Shown: positions 51,603-60,771 of the stretch, piece after piece
How positions within the stretch are numbered: the first letter of the stretch is position 1
Layout of the letters: each line of letters begins with the position of its first letter
Origin: an uncultured Chloroflexota bacterium
Lineage (GTDB): Bacteria > Chloroflexota > Anaerolineae > Anaerolineales > Anaerolineaceae
NCBI GenBank assembly: GCA_902786265.1
Contig: CADACE010000033.1
Location: forward strand, 1-64,000
DNA: 64,000 bases
Direction: 5' to 3'
Notes under the pieces: model-generated
What the model was told of the DNA's origin: nothing
Databases searched by the model: none
Seen by the model: the letters and a program-made list of their open reading frames with translations, nothing else
Program-made: the position numbers and the translations under genes

Positions 51603-51645
51603 TCCATTCCTCCTGAATTCTCTGTTGATCTGGCAGTATCTCTCT

Positions 51646-52362
51646 TTATTGCAAATCCTCTGACCGGAAGCAGATGATGCCCGATTCACGCCGGTGGGGC
51701 ATATAGAGCGGAAAATCATCTTTGCCGGTTTGAATAACTTTACTGTATAAAAATTCGTCTGTCAATACCGACGGGTCTTCGTCGCGGCTGTAGCATTTGA
51801 AAAACGTCCGGACATCTTCGAAACAGCGGAATGGCTGTCCGAATTCCAGCGATATCCGGCGATTTTCAAACGGAATCTTTTTTGATTGTAAAATTGTCTG
51901 CATATGCGTGTAATCATCATGTCCTGTCGGATAATTTCCGACAGAAAAGCGGTGTCGGCTGTAGTTCTTTTTGATGACTACAACAGTTCCTCTGCATTGT
52001 TCTCCGGCAATATTCAGTATATCTTCACTTCTGCCAAAGTAACAGAAGACCATTCCGTCATAAGGTTCCGGCGGCGGGCAGCTGTGGATGTCATGATTGA
52101 TGGTCCGGATATTTGATATATTTCGTTCGGTACAGTGACGTCTCAATACGTTGATCGCCTGTGGTTTTATGTCTATGGCGGTTATTTCCGGTATTGACGG
52201 AGAAAGAGCAATGGACAGGTCTCCCAACCCGCATCCTGCATCGCAGAGACGGGTGGTCCCTTCGAGATATGGCAGTATTATCTCAGCAAGCTTCCGGTGG
52301 TAATTCCCGTATGCGGAGGCGTCCGTCATAAAGCGGATCATATCGTCAGTCCAATGATACAT
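51646..52362 (-). CDS. class I SAM-dependent methyltransferase
   Basis: The 238-aa protein has motif I RLCDAGCGLGDLSIAL near residue 40 and motif II TAIDIKPQAINVL. It lacks a DNA- or RNA-specific catalytic motif, so a small-molecule substrate is likely. It overlaps the upstream NTPase gene by 17 bases and is translated with it. This pair recurs next to FecCD-type importers in anaerobes, to my recollection, which would link it to the importer at 44.7 kb, 4 kb away. Confidence 0.7.
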   Translation of the reverse strand: MYHWTDDMIRFMTDASAYGNYHRKLAEIILPYLEGTTRLCDAGCGLGDLSIALSPSIPEITAIDIKPQAINVLRRHCTERNISNIRTINHDIHSCPPPEPYDGMVFCYFGRSEDILNIAGEQCRGTVVVIKKNYSRHRFSVGNYPTGHDDYTHMQTILQSKKIPFENRRISLEFGQPFRCFEDVRTFFKCYSRDEDPSVLTDEFLYSKVIQTGKDDFPLYMPHRRESGIICFRSEDLQ

Positions 52363-52834
52363 TTTCTTCCCCGAGAGTGATCAGGTCAAAATCCGGATGC
52401 AGCAGCCGGAATTGATTCAGGCATGAGGGACGGATCACTACATAAGCAATGCCGTAATCTCCCTGCTTCAAGGTATCAAATGCCTGTGTATAGCCTTCTC
52501 TTTTATCAAATTCCAGCGGTCCCAGTTCGTCGATGAAAAGAACATCGCAGGGACAGGCGGTTTTGAGCAGTTCATTGCCCCATCGGATAGTTTCAGGGTC
52601 AATTTGCCAGCAGCCGATGGTGCCTCCCGCTTTGACCCGTTTCCCGCAGAGACGCTTTTCCGGTGTAGATGCAGACTGTGTATAAAAGGCTGTTTTGACT
52701 CCGTCCTGATATATTGCGGGAGCAATAAAACCGCCTGCTTTCAGTCCATCCTTTTGTGTTTTGTCCAGCAGCCGGCGGCAATAGCAGCTTTTCCCGATGC
52801 CTTGGGTTCCGGTGATGACTTTGATTTTATGCAT
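52346..52834 (-). CDS. P-loop NTPase of the nucleoside-triphosphatase (THEP1-like) type
   Basis: The start at 52834 gives 162 residues with the P-loop ITGTQGIGKSCYCRR at the N-terminus and VLFIDELGPLEFDK (Walker B) near residue 105. These are the two motifs of the NTPase_1 family. The upstream sequence has no clear ribosome-binding site; a longer frame to 52897 has a hydrophobic N-terminus and is less likely. The cellular role is unknown; see the coupled methyltransferase. Confidence 0.75.
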   Translation of the reverse strand: MHKIKVITGTQGIGKSCYCRRLLDKTQKDGLKAGGFIAPAIYQDGVKTAFYTQSASTPEKRLCGKRVKAGGTIGCWQIDPETIRWGNELLKTACPCDVLFIDELGPLEFDKREGYTQAFDTLKQGDYGIAYVVIRPSCLNQFRLLHPDFDLITLGEENVSLD

Positions 52835-52937
52835 GTAATAATTATATGGGGGAACGAAAAAAGGCAAAATGAAAAATGATAATTTGCAAAACGTCAATTG
52901 CTTTTCATCCGCGATCCGCTGAAAAATGGCAAAAATA

Positions 52938-52946
52938 TGCTATAAT
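52938..52946 (+). promoter_or_regulatory. extended -10 promoter of the gyrase-type gene
   Basis: TGCTATAAT at 52938-52946 is an extended -10 box (TG-N-TATAAT), 30 bases upstream of the start codon. There is no good -35 box, which extended -10 promoters do not need. Confidence 0.6.
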
Positions 52947-52976
52947 GAGAACTTTGGAAGGATTAACGGAGGCTTT

Positions 52977-55544
52977 ATGGAAAATACGGAGCGCGGAATC
53001 AGACAAGTCGATATTGATAAGGAGATGCAGCAATCCTATCTGGATTATGCGATGAGCGTGATCATTTCACGCGCACTGCCGGATGCCCGGGATGGATTGA
53101 AACCGGTGCAGCGGCGGATCCTGTATGCGATGTATGATATGGGAATTCGTCCGGAACTTCCCTATAAAAAATCAGCACGTATTGTCGGTGAAGTCCTCGG
53201 TAAATATCATCCGCATGGTGACGCGGCGGTCTATGATGCCATGGCACGGTTAGCGCAGGATTTTACGATTCGGTATCCGTTAGTCGACGGCCAGGGGAAT
53301 TTCGGCTCAATTGACGGGGATCCCCCGGCTGCAATGCGTTATACCGAAGCACGCCTTGATAAAATCTCCATGGAAATTCTGAAGGATATTGACGAGGAAA
53401 CGGTAGGCTTTACCGGAAACTTTGATGATACCCTGAAAGAACCGGAAGTTCTTCCCGCAATCGTTCCGAATTTACTTGTTAATGGCGCCAGCGGTATCGC
53501 GGTCGGTATGGCGACCAATATTCCCCCTCATAATCTCGGGGAGGTATGTGACGCAATCATATATCTGCTTCAGGAATGGGAACGGTATGATGATATTACC
53601 GTAGATGATCTGATGAAGTATGTCAAAGGTCCGGACTTTCCGACGGGCGGAATCGTGGTGCTGGAAGATGCCCGGAATGAACTTGTTTCCGCTTATGCTA
53701 CCGGACGCGGCCGTTTGATGGTTCGCGGAAGAGTTCACCTGGAAGATATGGGCAGAGGCCGCAGCCGTCTGATCATCACAGAAATTCCGTATCAGGTCAA
53801 TAAAACAGGTCTTATTGAGCGTATCGCTCAACTGGTGAGGGATGGTATTATTGACGGGATCGCTGACCTTCGCGATGAATCCGACCGCCAGGGGATGCGC
53901 GTTGTCATTGAGTTGTCCAAAACCGCGGATCCGGATACGATCCTCAGGGAACTGTATAAACGGACTCCTTTGCAAACCACTTTTGGCATTATCCTGCTTG
54001 CGCTGGTGGATAATAAACCGCGTGTCCTGAGCCTCAAAGAGGCTTTACGGGTTTATGCAGACCATCAGCTGGAAGTGATCCGCCGCAAAACCGAATTCGA
54101 ATTGGCAAAAGCCAAAAAGCGTGCGCATATCCTGGAAGGTCTCCTGACAGCTATCGATAATCTGGACGAGATCATCCACATTATCCGCTCCTCTGAAAAT
54201 GAAGCTGCAGCACGGGATGCAATCATGGCGCGTTTTGACCTGGACCGCGAACAGACGCAGGCAATATTGGATATGCCTTTGAAGCGTCTGACTCATCTGG
54301 AATATGATAAATTGCTTGAAGAATTGAAATCACTTCGGCAGGCGATTCAGGATATGGAAGAGCTCCTGGCTTCTCCGCTGAAAATGCGGGAATTGCTGGC
54401 ATCCAAACTGCGTGGTTTAATGCAGACTTACGGTGATGCCCGCCGGACGCAAATTGCCTTGTTGGGAGAAGGAATTTCATCAAAAGAGATGCTTACGGCA
54501 AATACTCTGATCCAGGCGGAAGATTGTTTCGTCGGTCTGACACGCGATGGAAAGATCGGCAGAGTCGAACTTGGATCCATAAAACAGCGCGGCTTTGCCA
54601 TCCCGGAATGGATCGTCCGGTCTGATACGCAGCAGACGGTTTATGTAGTCAGCGATAGCGGTAAGACCTGCGGATTGTATGCAGAAACATTGCCAAAGGT
54701 TGATGATTTTTCCGCAGGCATTGATTTTTCTGCTGTTTCCGGTTGGGCAGAAAATGAAAAGCCGGTTGTATTGTTTACGATGCCTTCCCGTGAAAAAATG
54801 GATGATAAGGCTTCTGTTATCACAGTCACAGAAAAAGGTATGCTGAAGCGTTCTCTGGTCTCTGATGTCCCGTTTGCGTCATCCCAGTCCTTTACATTAT
54901 GCAAGGTCAATTCCGGCGATCGGCTGCTGGGCGTTTTGGTCAGTTCTTCGGAATCCGAAGATATAATGCTGGTTACCCGGAATGGTATGGGGATCCGCTT
55001 TGGGCAGGATGATCTGCGTCCGATGGGGCTCGTTGCTGCGGGTGTGAATGGCATCAAATTTAAAGGCGATGATGCGGTCGTCGGGGCTTCACTTGTCACA
55101 GAACAGGATAACTGCTGCTTTGTTCTTAATGACTGGTCTTTAGGACAGATCGCTGCTGCCGATTTTCCAAAACAGGGACGCTACGGACAGGGTGTTATTG
55201 CGCTGCGCCTGAAAGAAAATACACGTGTTGTAGGTTTCTTTACTATGAACACAGGCAGTGCTCTGCTTTATGTACGTTTTGGAATCGGTCGTTTCCGCTC
55301 GCTGAAACCTTCTGCTGCGAAAATCGGACGCCGTGCCCGGTCTTTGGAGCCGGTGACCCAAAATCTGCTTCATGAAGCTACCGGTGTGATCTGGCTTCCG
55401 ATGAATGGTACAGAAGAAGAGAAACCTGAAAAAAGTACTGTTGAAAAGGCAGAAAAGAAAGAAAAATCTGTCGTCCGGAAATCCGAAGTCCAACAGAATT
55501 CCGGGAATGAGGGATCTTCTCCGGAACAGGCGTCATTATTCTGA
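52977..55544 (+). CDS. DNA gyrase / topoisomerase IV subunit A
   Basis: The start at 52977 follows ACGGAGG. The 855-aa protein has the type IIA A-subunit core: DYAMSVIISRALPDARDGLKP in pieces, the QRDR HPHGDAAVYDAMARLAQDF, catalytic Tyr122 in AAMRYTEARL and the GVNGI-type C-terminal propeller blades. Residue 83 (E. coli numbering, same here) is Ala and residue 87 is Asp. I find no GyrA box (QRRGGKG); the equivalent place reads SIKQRGFAIPEW. The lack of the box points to relaxation/decatenation (ParC-like) activity, so gyrA versus parC is undecided. A Lys/Glu-rich tail ends the protein. Confidence 0.9.
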   Translation: MENTERGIRQVDIDKEMQQSYLDYAMSVIISRALPDARDGLKPVQRRILYAMYDMGIRPELPYKKSARIVGEVLGKYHPHGDAAVYDAMARLAQDFTIRYPLVDGQGNFGSIDGDPPAAMRYTEARLDKISMEILKDIDEETVGFTGNFDDTLKEPEVLPAIVPNLLVNGASGIAVGMATNIPPHNLGEVCDAIIYLLQEWERYDDITVDDLMKYVKGPDFPTGGIVVLEDARNELVSAYATGRGRLMVRGRVHLEDMGRGRSRLIITEIPYQVNKTGLIERIAQLVRDGIIDGIADLRDESDRQGMRVVIELSKTADPDTILRELYKRTPLQTTFGIILLALVDNKPRVLSLKEALRVYADHQLEVIRRKTEFELAKAKKRAHILEGLLTAIDNLDEIIHIIRSSENEAAARDAIMARFDLDREQTQAILDMPLKRLTHLEYDKLLEELKSLRQAIQDMEELLASPLKMRELLASKLRGLMQTYGDARRTQIALLGEGISSKEMLTANTLIQAEDCFVGLTRDGKIGRVELGSIKQRGFAIPEWIVRSDTQQTVYVVSDSGKTCGLYAETLPKVDDFSAGIDFSAVSGWAENEKPVVLFTMPSREKMDDKASVITVTEKGMLKRSLVSDVPFASSQSFTLCKVNSGDRLLGVLVSSSESEDIMLVTRNGMGIRFGQDDLRPMGLVAAGVNGIKFKGDDAVVGASLVTEQDNCCFVLNDWSLGQIAAADFPKQGRYGQGVIALRLKENTRVVGFFTMNTGSALLYVRFGIGRFRSLKPSAAKIGRRARSLEPVTQNLLHEATGVIWLPMNGTEEEKPEKSTVEKAEKKEKSVVRKSEVQQNSGNEGSSPEQASLF

Positions 55545-55566
55545 ATGAATTGATTTCGCAATTAAA

Positions 55567-55617
55567 AACAGTTCACGAAAAAAGTGGTTTTCTCAATATT
55601 CGTGAACTGTTTGTTTT
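55567..55617. terminator. bidirectional terminator after the gyrase-type gene
   Basis: AAACAGTTCACGAA and TTCGTGAACTGTTT form a 14-bp perfect stem with a 20-base loop, flanked by T on the right and A on the left. It serves the gyrase-type gene and the converging AlgX-like gene. Confidence 0.85.
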
Positions 55618-56696
55618 TAATTGATCCCGCTGAGCAGAAATGGCAAATTGCGCTCAACAAGCATAATGACGAGATAATCAGGGCTTTCCTCTTTCAAATC
55701 AATGAGATACAAATCTCCATAGGTGATGAACAATATATCTTTTATATCGTGTATGGCTGAACGGATAAAATATTCTGAAAAAGAATCACCGATGACCAGT
55801 AATTTTTTATGCTGTTCCGAGTGAGGATCATCATTCGTGAAGCGCTGGAGGTTCCCGTAATTGATGGTTTGCGTTTTATAAATTCCAAGACCGTCATCAA
55901 ATTCCATTTCCACAGCATTTAATTCGGGAATTCGTTCGGAAAGCCCAAGCATACCGGCAAGATCCATTCCTTTTCTCTCATAATAATGAAATTGCGGTTC
56001 GATGACGCTTTCATCTTCACCTGTGAAAACAGATTTGATTTGACGGGCGGCAAACCATCCGCCGAGATTGTTCCAGTGGGTATCTGTATTATAATAAATC
56101 GGATACCGCTTCATTGTCTCATGAAATTGTGCTTTGGGATATATCACCGGGTAGGGCAGATGCTCTTTAAGGTAGACGGTCAATTGATCAGCCCGGCTTT
56201 CTGTTGAAATCCTGCGGATATTTTCGGGCATAAAACTGTTGAATACCTGTTCTTTGTCTGGCGCAATATAAAACAGGCATTTTGTACCTCGGTTTTCCAT
56301 CTGTTCAAAGAAAGCTTTCAGGTTAGCGGTAATGATTTCCAGTTCCGCGTCGGAAAAGCGGCTGATTCCTTTGTAATTTTCAATGGTTTTCCGATAAAAC
56401 AAGAGGTTTTCTTTTCCCCGGATCACATCGGATTGGGTGAAATCAAGGCCTGACTTTAACTGGAACCCACGGAAAAGTTCAATAAACTGAGTTTTGAAGG
56501 GAAGTGTATCAGAGAGCCATTCTTCAAAACGTTTAGGCCAGGTGGAAAAGTTCTGCCTGTTCAGTTCCGGAAATTCACTTATCGCTTTGTTTTCGGTATT
56601 TTTATAACCGATTTGTTCCCGGAAAATAGTAAAAACCGGAATCGGCATAAAAGTGAGCAGAATAAAGAATAACAGGAAAATGATTTGTTTTTTCAT
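55617..56696 (-). CDS. AlgX/AlgJ-like SGNH-fold protein of polysaccharide O-acetylation
   Basis: The 359-aa protein has an N-terminal membrane anchor or signal (MKKQIIFLLFFILLTFMP). Catalytic-type residues are visible as NTDTHWNNLGG near residue 200 (Asp-His) and LLVIGDSFSEYF near 300 (Ser). That is the order in AlgX and AlgJ, which transfer acetyl groups to exported polysaccharide. It follows the MBOAT gene by seven bases; the pair would move acetyl groups across the membrane and onto a surface glycan. Confidence 0.8.
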   Translation of the reverse strand: MKKQIIFLLFFILLTFMPIPVFTIFREQIGYKNTENKAISEFPELNRQNFSTWPKRFEEWLSDTLPFKTQFIELFRGFQLKSGLDFTQSDVIRGKENLLFYRKTIENYKGISRFSDAELEIITANLKAFFEQMENRGTKCLFYIAPDKEQVFNSFMPENIRRISTESRADQLTVYLKEHLPYPVIYPKAQFHETMKRYPIYYNTDTHWNNLGGWFAARQIKSVFTGEDESVIEPQFHYYERKGMDLAGMLGLSERIPELNAVEMEFDDGLGIYKTQTINYGNLQRFTNDDPHSEQHKKLLVIGDSFSEYFIRSAIHDIKDILFITYGDLYLIDLKEESPDYLVIMLVERNLPFLLSGIN

Positions 56697-56703
56697 GATA
56701 TTC

Positions 56704-58110
56704 CTAAAACCTGAAGTAAATAAATGGATTATGCGCCGCGTTTGCGAGCATAACGATGGAAAGAAACAAGCAGAAAATCGCTGCTGTTTCTGAGAGTACT
56801 TCGGATAGAGCCGGTTGTTTTTCCTGTATCTTACGGACGAAACTCTTTCCGATACCTGCAGATAGCAGCAGACTTATGATGAATATAATAAGCGTGATCG
56901 GGTCGACAATTTCGAAAAAGCTCCAGCTGCCCGATCCTTTGGGCAGAAACATTTGTTTTAGCTGATCCGCTGCCATAGACAAACTGTCTGCACGGAAAAG
57001 GACCCATCCGATGCAGACGATGAACATTGTGTAAAAATGCTTGAGAAGGGAAACGAAGCGTTTATTATTGCTTTTGACAGGAAGAAAACGCTCTAAAATC
57101 AGGAAAACCCCGTGAAATAAACCCCAGGCAACAAAATTCCATTGTGCCCCGTGCCACAGACCGGTTGTAAAGAAGACGATCAGCAGGTTTATCACAGTTC
57201 GAGCCGTCCCTTTTCGATTTCCTCCAAGCGGAATGTACAGGTAATCCCGAAACCAGGTTGAGAGGGAAATATGCCAACGGCGCCAGAATTCGCGTATGGA
57301 TGTGGAAATATAGGGCAGGTCAAAGTTTTCGCGGAAATTAAACCCGAATACATTTGCCAGCCCGATTGCCATATCCGAATACCCGGAAAAATCAAAATAG
57401 ATCTGAAGCGTATAAAAGACGGCTGCTGTCCAGCACAAGAGGCCGGATAATTCATCGATTGGGTGGCTCAGGATTTCATCCACTGTATAGCCAAGTGTGT
57501 TTGCAAGGAGAACCTTTTTCGCCAATCCAAAACAAAATCGCTTCAAACCGAAGATTGTTTTATCAAGTGACAGCAATCTGTTGTGGAGTGAAGTGCTGAT
57601 ATCTTTGTATTTGACAATCGGTCCCGCGACCAATTGAGGGAAAAAAGATATATACAGCGCAAGATCCACCCAGGAACGCTGAACCTCAATGGAACCTCTG
57701 GAGAGATCAGCAATATAGGAAATTGCCTGGAATGTATAAAATGAAATACCGATCGGAAGGGCTATTTTCCTGAGTGGTATGAATTCCGATTGGAAAAGAC
57801 CATTCAGAGACTCTGCGAAGAAGTTGAAATATTTAAAATATCCCAGGAACAAAAGATTGATAATGATCGCGGTCCCGGCAATCAGGCTTTTCTTTCGCCC
57901 GGATTTGAACCTGCTAATCAATAATCCGCAGCAATAATTCAGAGATATTGTCAGTAACAGCAATACGATATATTTTGGCTCACCCCACGCGTAGAAAAGC
58001 AGACTCATGACAAGCAAAAACACATTGCTGCCTTTTTTCTGCGTGAGGACAGATCCGATCAAAGCAATCGGAAGAAATATCCATAGGAATGGAAATGAAC
58101 TGAAGACCAT
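56704..58110 (-). CDS. MBOAT-family O-acyltransferase (AlgI/DltB type)
   Basis: The 468-aa protein has about 11 membrane helices. The MBOAT core is REFWRRWHISLSTWFRDYLY near residue 270, followed by the catalytic His in TGLWHGAQWNFVAWGLFHG. The start VFSSFPFLWIFLPI is typical. It transfers acyl groups from the cytoplasm through the membrane to the AlgX-like partner next door. The glycan target is not known, as no polymer synthase lies nearby. Confidence 0.92.
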   Translation of the reverse strand: MVFSSFPFLWIFLPIALIGSVLTQKKGSNVFLLVMSLLFYAWGEPKYIVLLLLTISLNYCCGLLISRFKSGRKKSLIAGTAIIINLLFLGYFKYFNFFAESLNGLFQSEFIPLRKIALPIGISFYTFQAISYIADLSRGSIEVQRSWVDLALYISFFPQLVAGPIVKYKDISTSLHNRLLSLDKTIFGLKRFCFGLAKKVLLANTLGYTVDEILSHPIDELSGLLCWTAAVFYTLQIYFDFSGYSDMAIGLANVFGFNFRENFDLPYISTSIREFWRRWHISLSTWFRDYLYIPLGGNRKGTARTVINLLIVFFTTGLWHGAQWNFVAWGLFHGVFLILERFLPVKSNNKRFVSLLKHFYTMFIVCIGWVLFRADSLSMAADQLKQMFLPKGSGSWSFFEIVDPITLIIFIISLLLSAGIGKSFVRKIQEKQPALSEVLSETAAIFCLFLSIVMLANAAHNPFIYFRF

Positions 58111-58150
58111 ATCTCCTGTTTATCTCTTTGGTAACAGCATCCTTCCGGGG

Positions 58151-60619
58151 TTATTCATTGACATCCGGTATGACACAGCGGAAACCGATATAATAGTTCG
58201 GTGTGGAAGCATGTCCGCGATAAGTTGTTTGGAGATGTTCAACGTAACTCTCTGCTTCTGACGGGGCTGCCGAACCGCCGCGGATTATATGATCTGTTTC
58301 ATCAGACATGCTTTGATCTGAACCTGTCTCATAGATACCGGATGTCCATTCCCATGCGTTTCCTGCCATGTCAGCTGCTCCGTACGGGCTGTCGCCATTT
58401 GTGAACATGCCGACCGATGTCAGATCATCCATATATCCGGGAATATTCGCAAGCAGGTTAGCCGTATCCGGCTGTTCATTTCCCCAGGGATAAAGACGAT
58501 TGTCATTTCCGCGGGCGGCTTTTTCCCATTGATTCTCAGTGGGCAAGGATCCGCCGAGCCATGAACAAAATCGCTGTGCCTGCCGATAAGTGACATATGT
58601 CGCAGGATATTCAGCGTAAGCCTTGTCTTCAAGCTCCATTAGATCTGTCGCAGTGCAGGTATCTGCTTCGACACATGCTTTGTACTGCTCATTTGTGATT
58701 TCGGTTCTGGTGATCCAATAACCATCAAGGTGAATTGTTCCTTTGCGTGAGTCCTGTTGCTCACTGCTGTCAGCCTCCGGCAAAAAATCTCCTGCAGGTA
58801 TATAGACCATATCAATTCCATTGATCGTTTTTACTTGAATTTCAATGATTTCCGGTTCTGTTATGGAATTTTCTGAAAGGTCAGCCTGTTCTGATATTAA
58901 TTCTTCCCGTGTATCAAGTATTTCGCTGTCATGATTATCGTCCTGGTTCTTCAGGGTTATGATCGCATTATCTGTATCTGCCGGCTGAAGCTCTGTCTCC
59001 TCGTTGTTATCCGCATCAGGAGTGCTGTCTTTCTCATCTTCCTGATCCGGTAAAGCAGCGTCTGATTCAGCTGATTCAATGGCGGCATTTTTACTTTCAT
59101 CCGGCTGAGTGCTATCATCAATGTCAGAATTTTCTGTTTCAACAGAAGTTTCATCCTGTTCCTGTTTCATTTCAATAACCGGAGATTGTGAAGAAGAATC
59201 AGTATCCGCAGACTCCTTGGCAGAAACATCAATTTCAGCAGACTGATCCTGAAGATCTTGCTCAATTTGGTCATCGGAAAGTTCCGCATTAACCTCTGCC
59301 TGATCTTTTTCTTCGTTAGATGCTTGCAGAGCAGCATTGGCAGCTGTGAGTTCATTAACAACAGCCAGACTTTCATCAAGCTGGGCCTGCAGGTTATCCT
59401 TTTCACTGTTGAGCTTCTCGATAGCAGATTCAGCCTCGGACAGTGCCTGATCTTTCTCATCGATTGATGCTTGTAAGGCGGCGTTAGCTGCCGTGAGCTC
59501 ATCGACAGCCGCATTGCTTTCATCGAGCTGTGCTTGTAAAATATCCTTTCCGCTGTTATTTGTTTCGCTCTCCGGTTCGGTCTCAGTCAGTGCGAGGTCT
59601 TTTTCATTGACAGAATCCTGCAATGCAGCATTGGATGCCGTCAGCTCCTCGATGGAAGCAAGGCTTTCATCAAGCTGAGTCTGCAGGTTATCTTTTTCAC
59701 TGCTGAGAGTTTCGAATGCGGTCTTGGCTTCAGTAAGTGCTAGGTCTTTCTCATTGACAGAATCCTGCAATGCAGTATTGGATGCCGTCAGCTTCTCAAC
59801 GGAAGCAAGGCTTTCATCAAGCTGCGTCTGCAGGTTAGCTTTTTCACCGCTGAGGGTTTCGAATGCGGTCTTGGCTTCAGTCAGTGCCAGGTCTTTCTCA
59901 TTGACAGAATCCTGCAATGCGGTATTGGATGCAGTCAGCTCCTCAACGGAAGCAAGACTTTCATCAAGCTGAGCCTGCAGGTTATCTTTTTCACTGCTGA
60001 GAGTTTCGAATGCGGTCTTGGCTTCAGTCAGTGCCAGTTCTTTCTCATTGACTGAATCCTGCAATGCAGTATTGGATGCTGTCAGTTCCTCGACGGAAGC
60101 AAGGCTTTCATCAAGCTGCGTCTGCAGGTTGGCTTTTTCACTGCTGAGGGCTTCGATTGATGCTGAGCTTTCAGTTAATAATTGCTCCTTCTCGGTGAGT
60201 GTTCCCTGCAGGGTGCTGATATCTTGTTCCGCATTTTTCAGGTTTTCTGTTATCTCTTCAAGTTCGGCGGTCAGTTTGTTTTTTTCTTCGTTTGCTGTAT
60301 TTAATTGTTCTGTTGTTTCGTTAAATTTTGTATTTAAATCTTCGTAGTCTGTCTGTAATTTTGTATGTTCATCTGACAGTGTATTCAGTTTTTCTGTGGT
60401 TTCAGAAAGTGCTGCTTCTTTTTCCTGTATATTTTTATTTAGCGCGGTTTGTTCATCGGAAAGCTTCTGAATCTTTCCTTCGGCTTCTGCAATTTGTGAC
60501 TTAAGTGTATCCTTTTCGGCAGCGAATTGCTTTTCAATCAATGCGACTTTCCGGGCACTGCAGCCGGTACATAAAAGAACCACAAGAATAATAATGGCAT
60601 TAATAACGAACTTTTTCAT
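58151..60619 (-). CDS. lipoprotein with long coiled coil and FGE/SUMF1 domain
   Basis: The 822-aa protein has a lipoprotein signal with lipobox LLCTGC. Residues ~25-440 are a continuous coiled coil that includes near-identical 49-residue units (ASNTALQDSVNEKDLALTEA as part of each). Residues ~440-590 are acidic and low-complexity. The last ~225 residues are a formylglycine-generating-enzyme-like domain: MVYIPAGDFLPE, then EITNEQYKACV, LPTENQWEKAARG, and GNAWEWTSG, ending GFRCV. These FGE-like domains on lipoproteins mostly bind rather than modify. The protein is probably a tethered surface filament. Confidence 0.85.
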   Translation of the reverse strand: MKKFVINAIIILVVLLCTGCSARKVALIEKQFAAEKDTLKSQIAEAEGKIQKLSDEQTALNKNIQEKEAALSETTEKLNTLSDEHTKLQTDYEDLNTKFNETTEQLNTANEEKNKLTAELEEITENLKNAEQDISTLQGTLTEKEQLLTESSASIEALSSEKANLQTQLDESLASVEELTASNTALQDSVNEKELALTEAKTAFETLSSEKDNLQAQLDESLASVEELTASNTALQDSVNEKDLALTEAKTAFETLSGEKANLQTQLDESLASVEKLTASNTALQDSVNEKDLALTEAKTAFETLSSEKDNLQTQLDESLASIEELTASNAALQDSVNEKDLALTETEPESETNNSGKDILQAQLDESNAAVDELTAANAALQASIDEKDQALSEAESAIEKLNSEKDNLQAQLDESLAVVNELTAANAALQASNEEKDQAEVNAELSDDQIEQDLQDQSAEIDVSAKESADTDSSSQSPVIEMKQEQDETSVETENSDIDDSTQPDESKNAAIESAESDAALPDQEDEKDSTPDADNNEETELQPADTDNAIITLKNQDDNHDSEILDTREELISEQADLSENSITEPEIIEIQVKTINGIDMVYIPAGDFLPEADSSEQQDSRKGTIHLDGYWITRTEITNEQYKACVEADTCTATDLMELEDKAYAEYPATYVTYRQAQRFCSWLGGSLPTENQWEKAARGNDNRLYPWGNEQPDTANLLANIPGYMDDLTSVGMFTNGDSPYGAADMAGNAWEWTSGIYETGSDQSMSDETDHIIRGGSAAPSEAESYVEHLQTTYRGHASTPNYYIGFRCVIPDVNE
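59613..60200 (-). repeat. four 147-bp tandem repeats in the coiled-coil region
   Basis: Units begin at 59613, 59760, 59907 and 60054 (GAATCCTGCAATGC at each). The period of 147 bp equals 49 residues, exactly seven heptads, so the coiled-coil register is kept whatever the copy number. Confidence 0.85.
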
Positions 60620-60723
60620 GAATATGCTCCTTTCCGATGAACATAATATTTCCCATTTCTTTACACACTTATGTAATATCTTAATCTTATCATTATTTTT
60701 ATGATTCTTTTTACTTTCAATAG

Positions 60724-60755
60724 AAAAAGGCTGTCGTCACGGCAGCCTTTTCTTC
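60724..60755 (-). terminator. terminator after the parvulin gene
   Basis: On the reverse strand AAGGCTGCCGTGACGACAGCC, a stem of GGCTGCCGT/ACGACAGCC type, is followed by TTTTT. It lies after the stop at 60772 and before the FGE lipoprotein gene. Confidence 0.75.
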
Positions 60756-60771
60756 ATTTTATCAGAATGGT

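Noticed and set aside
59613..60200. Regular repeats that might be a CRISPR array
   Set aside because: The repeats are contiguous 147-bp coding units without unique spacers and lie in frame in a coiled-coil gene.
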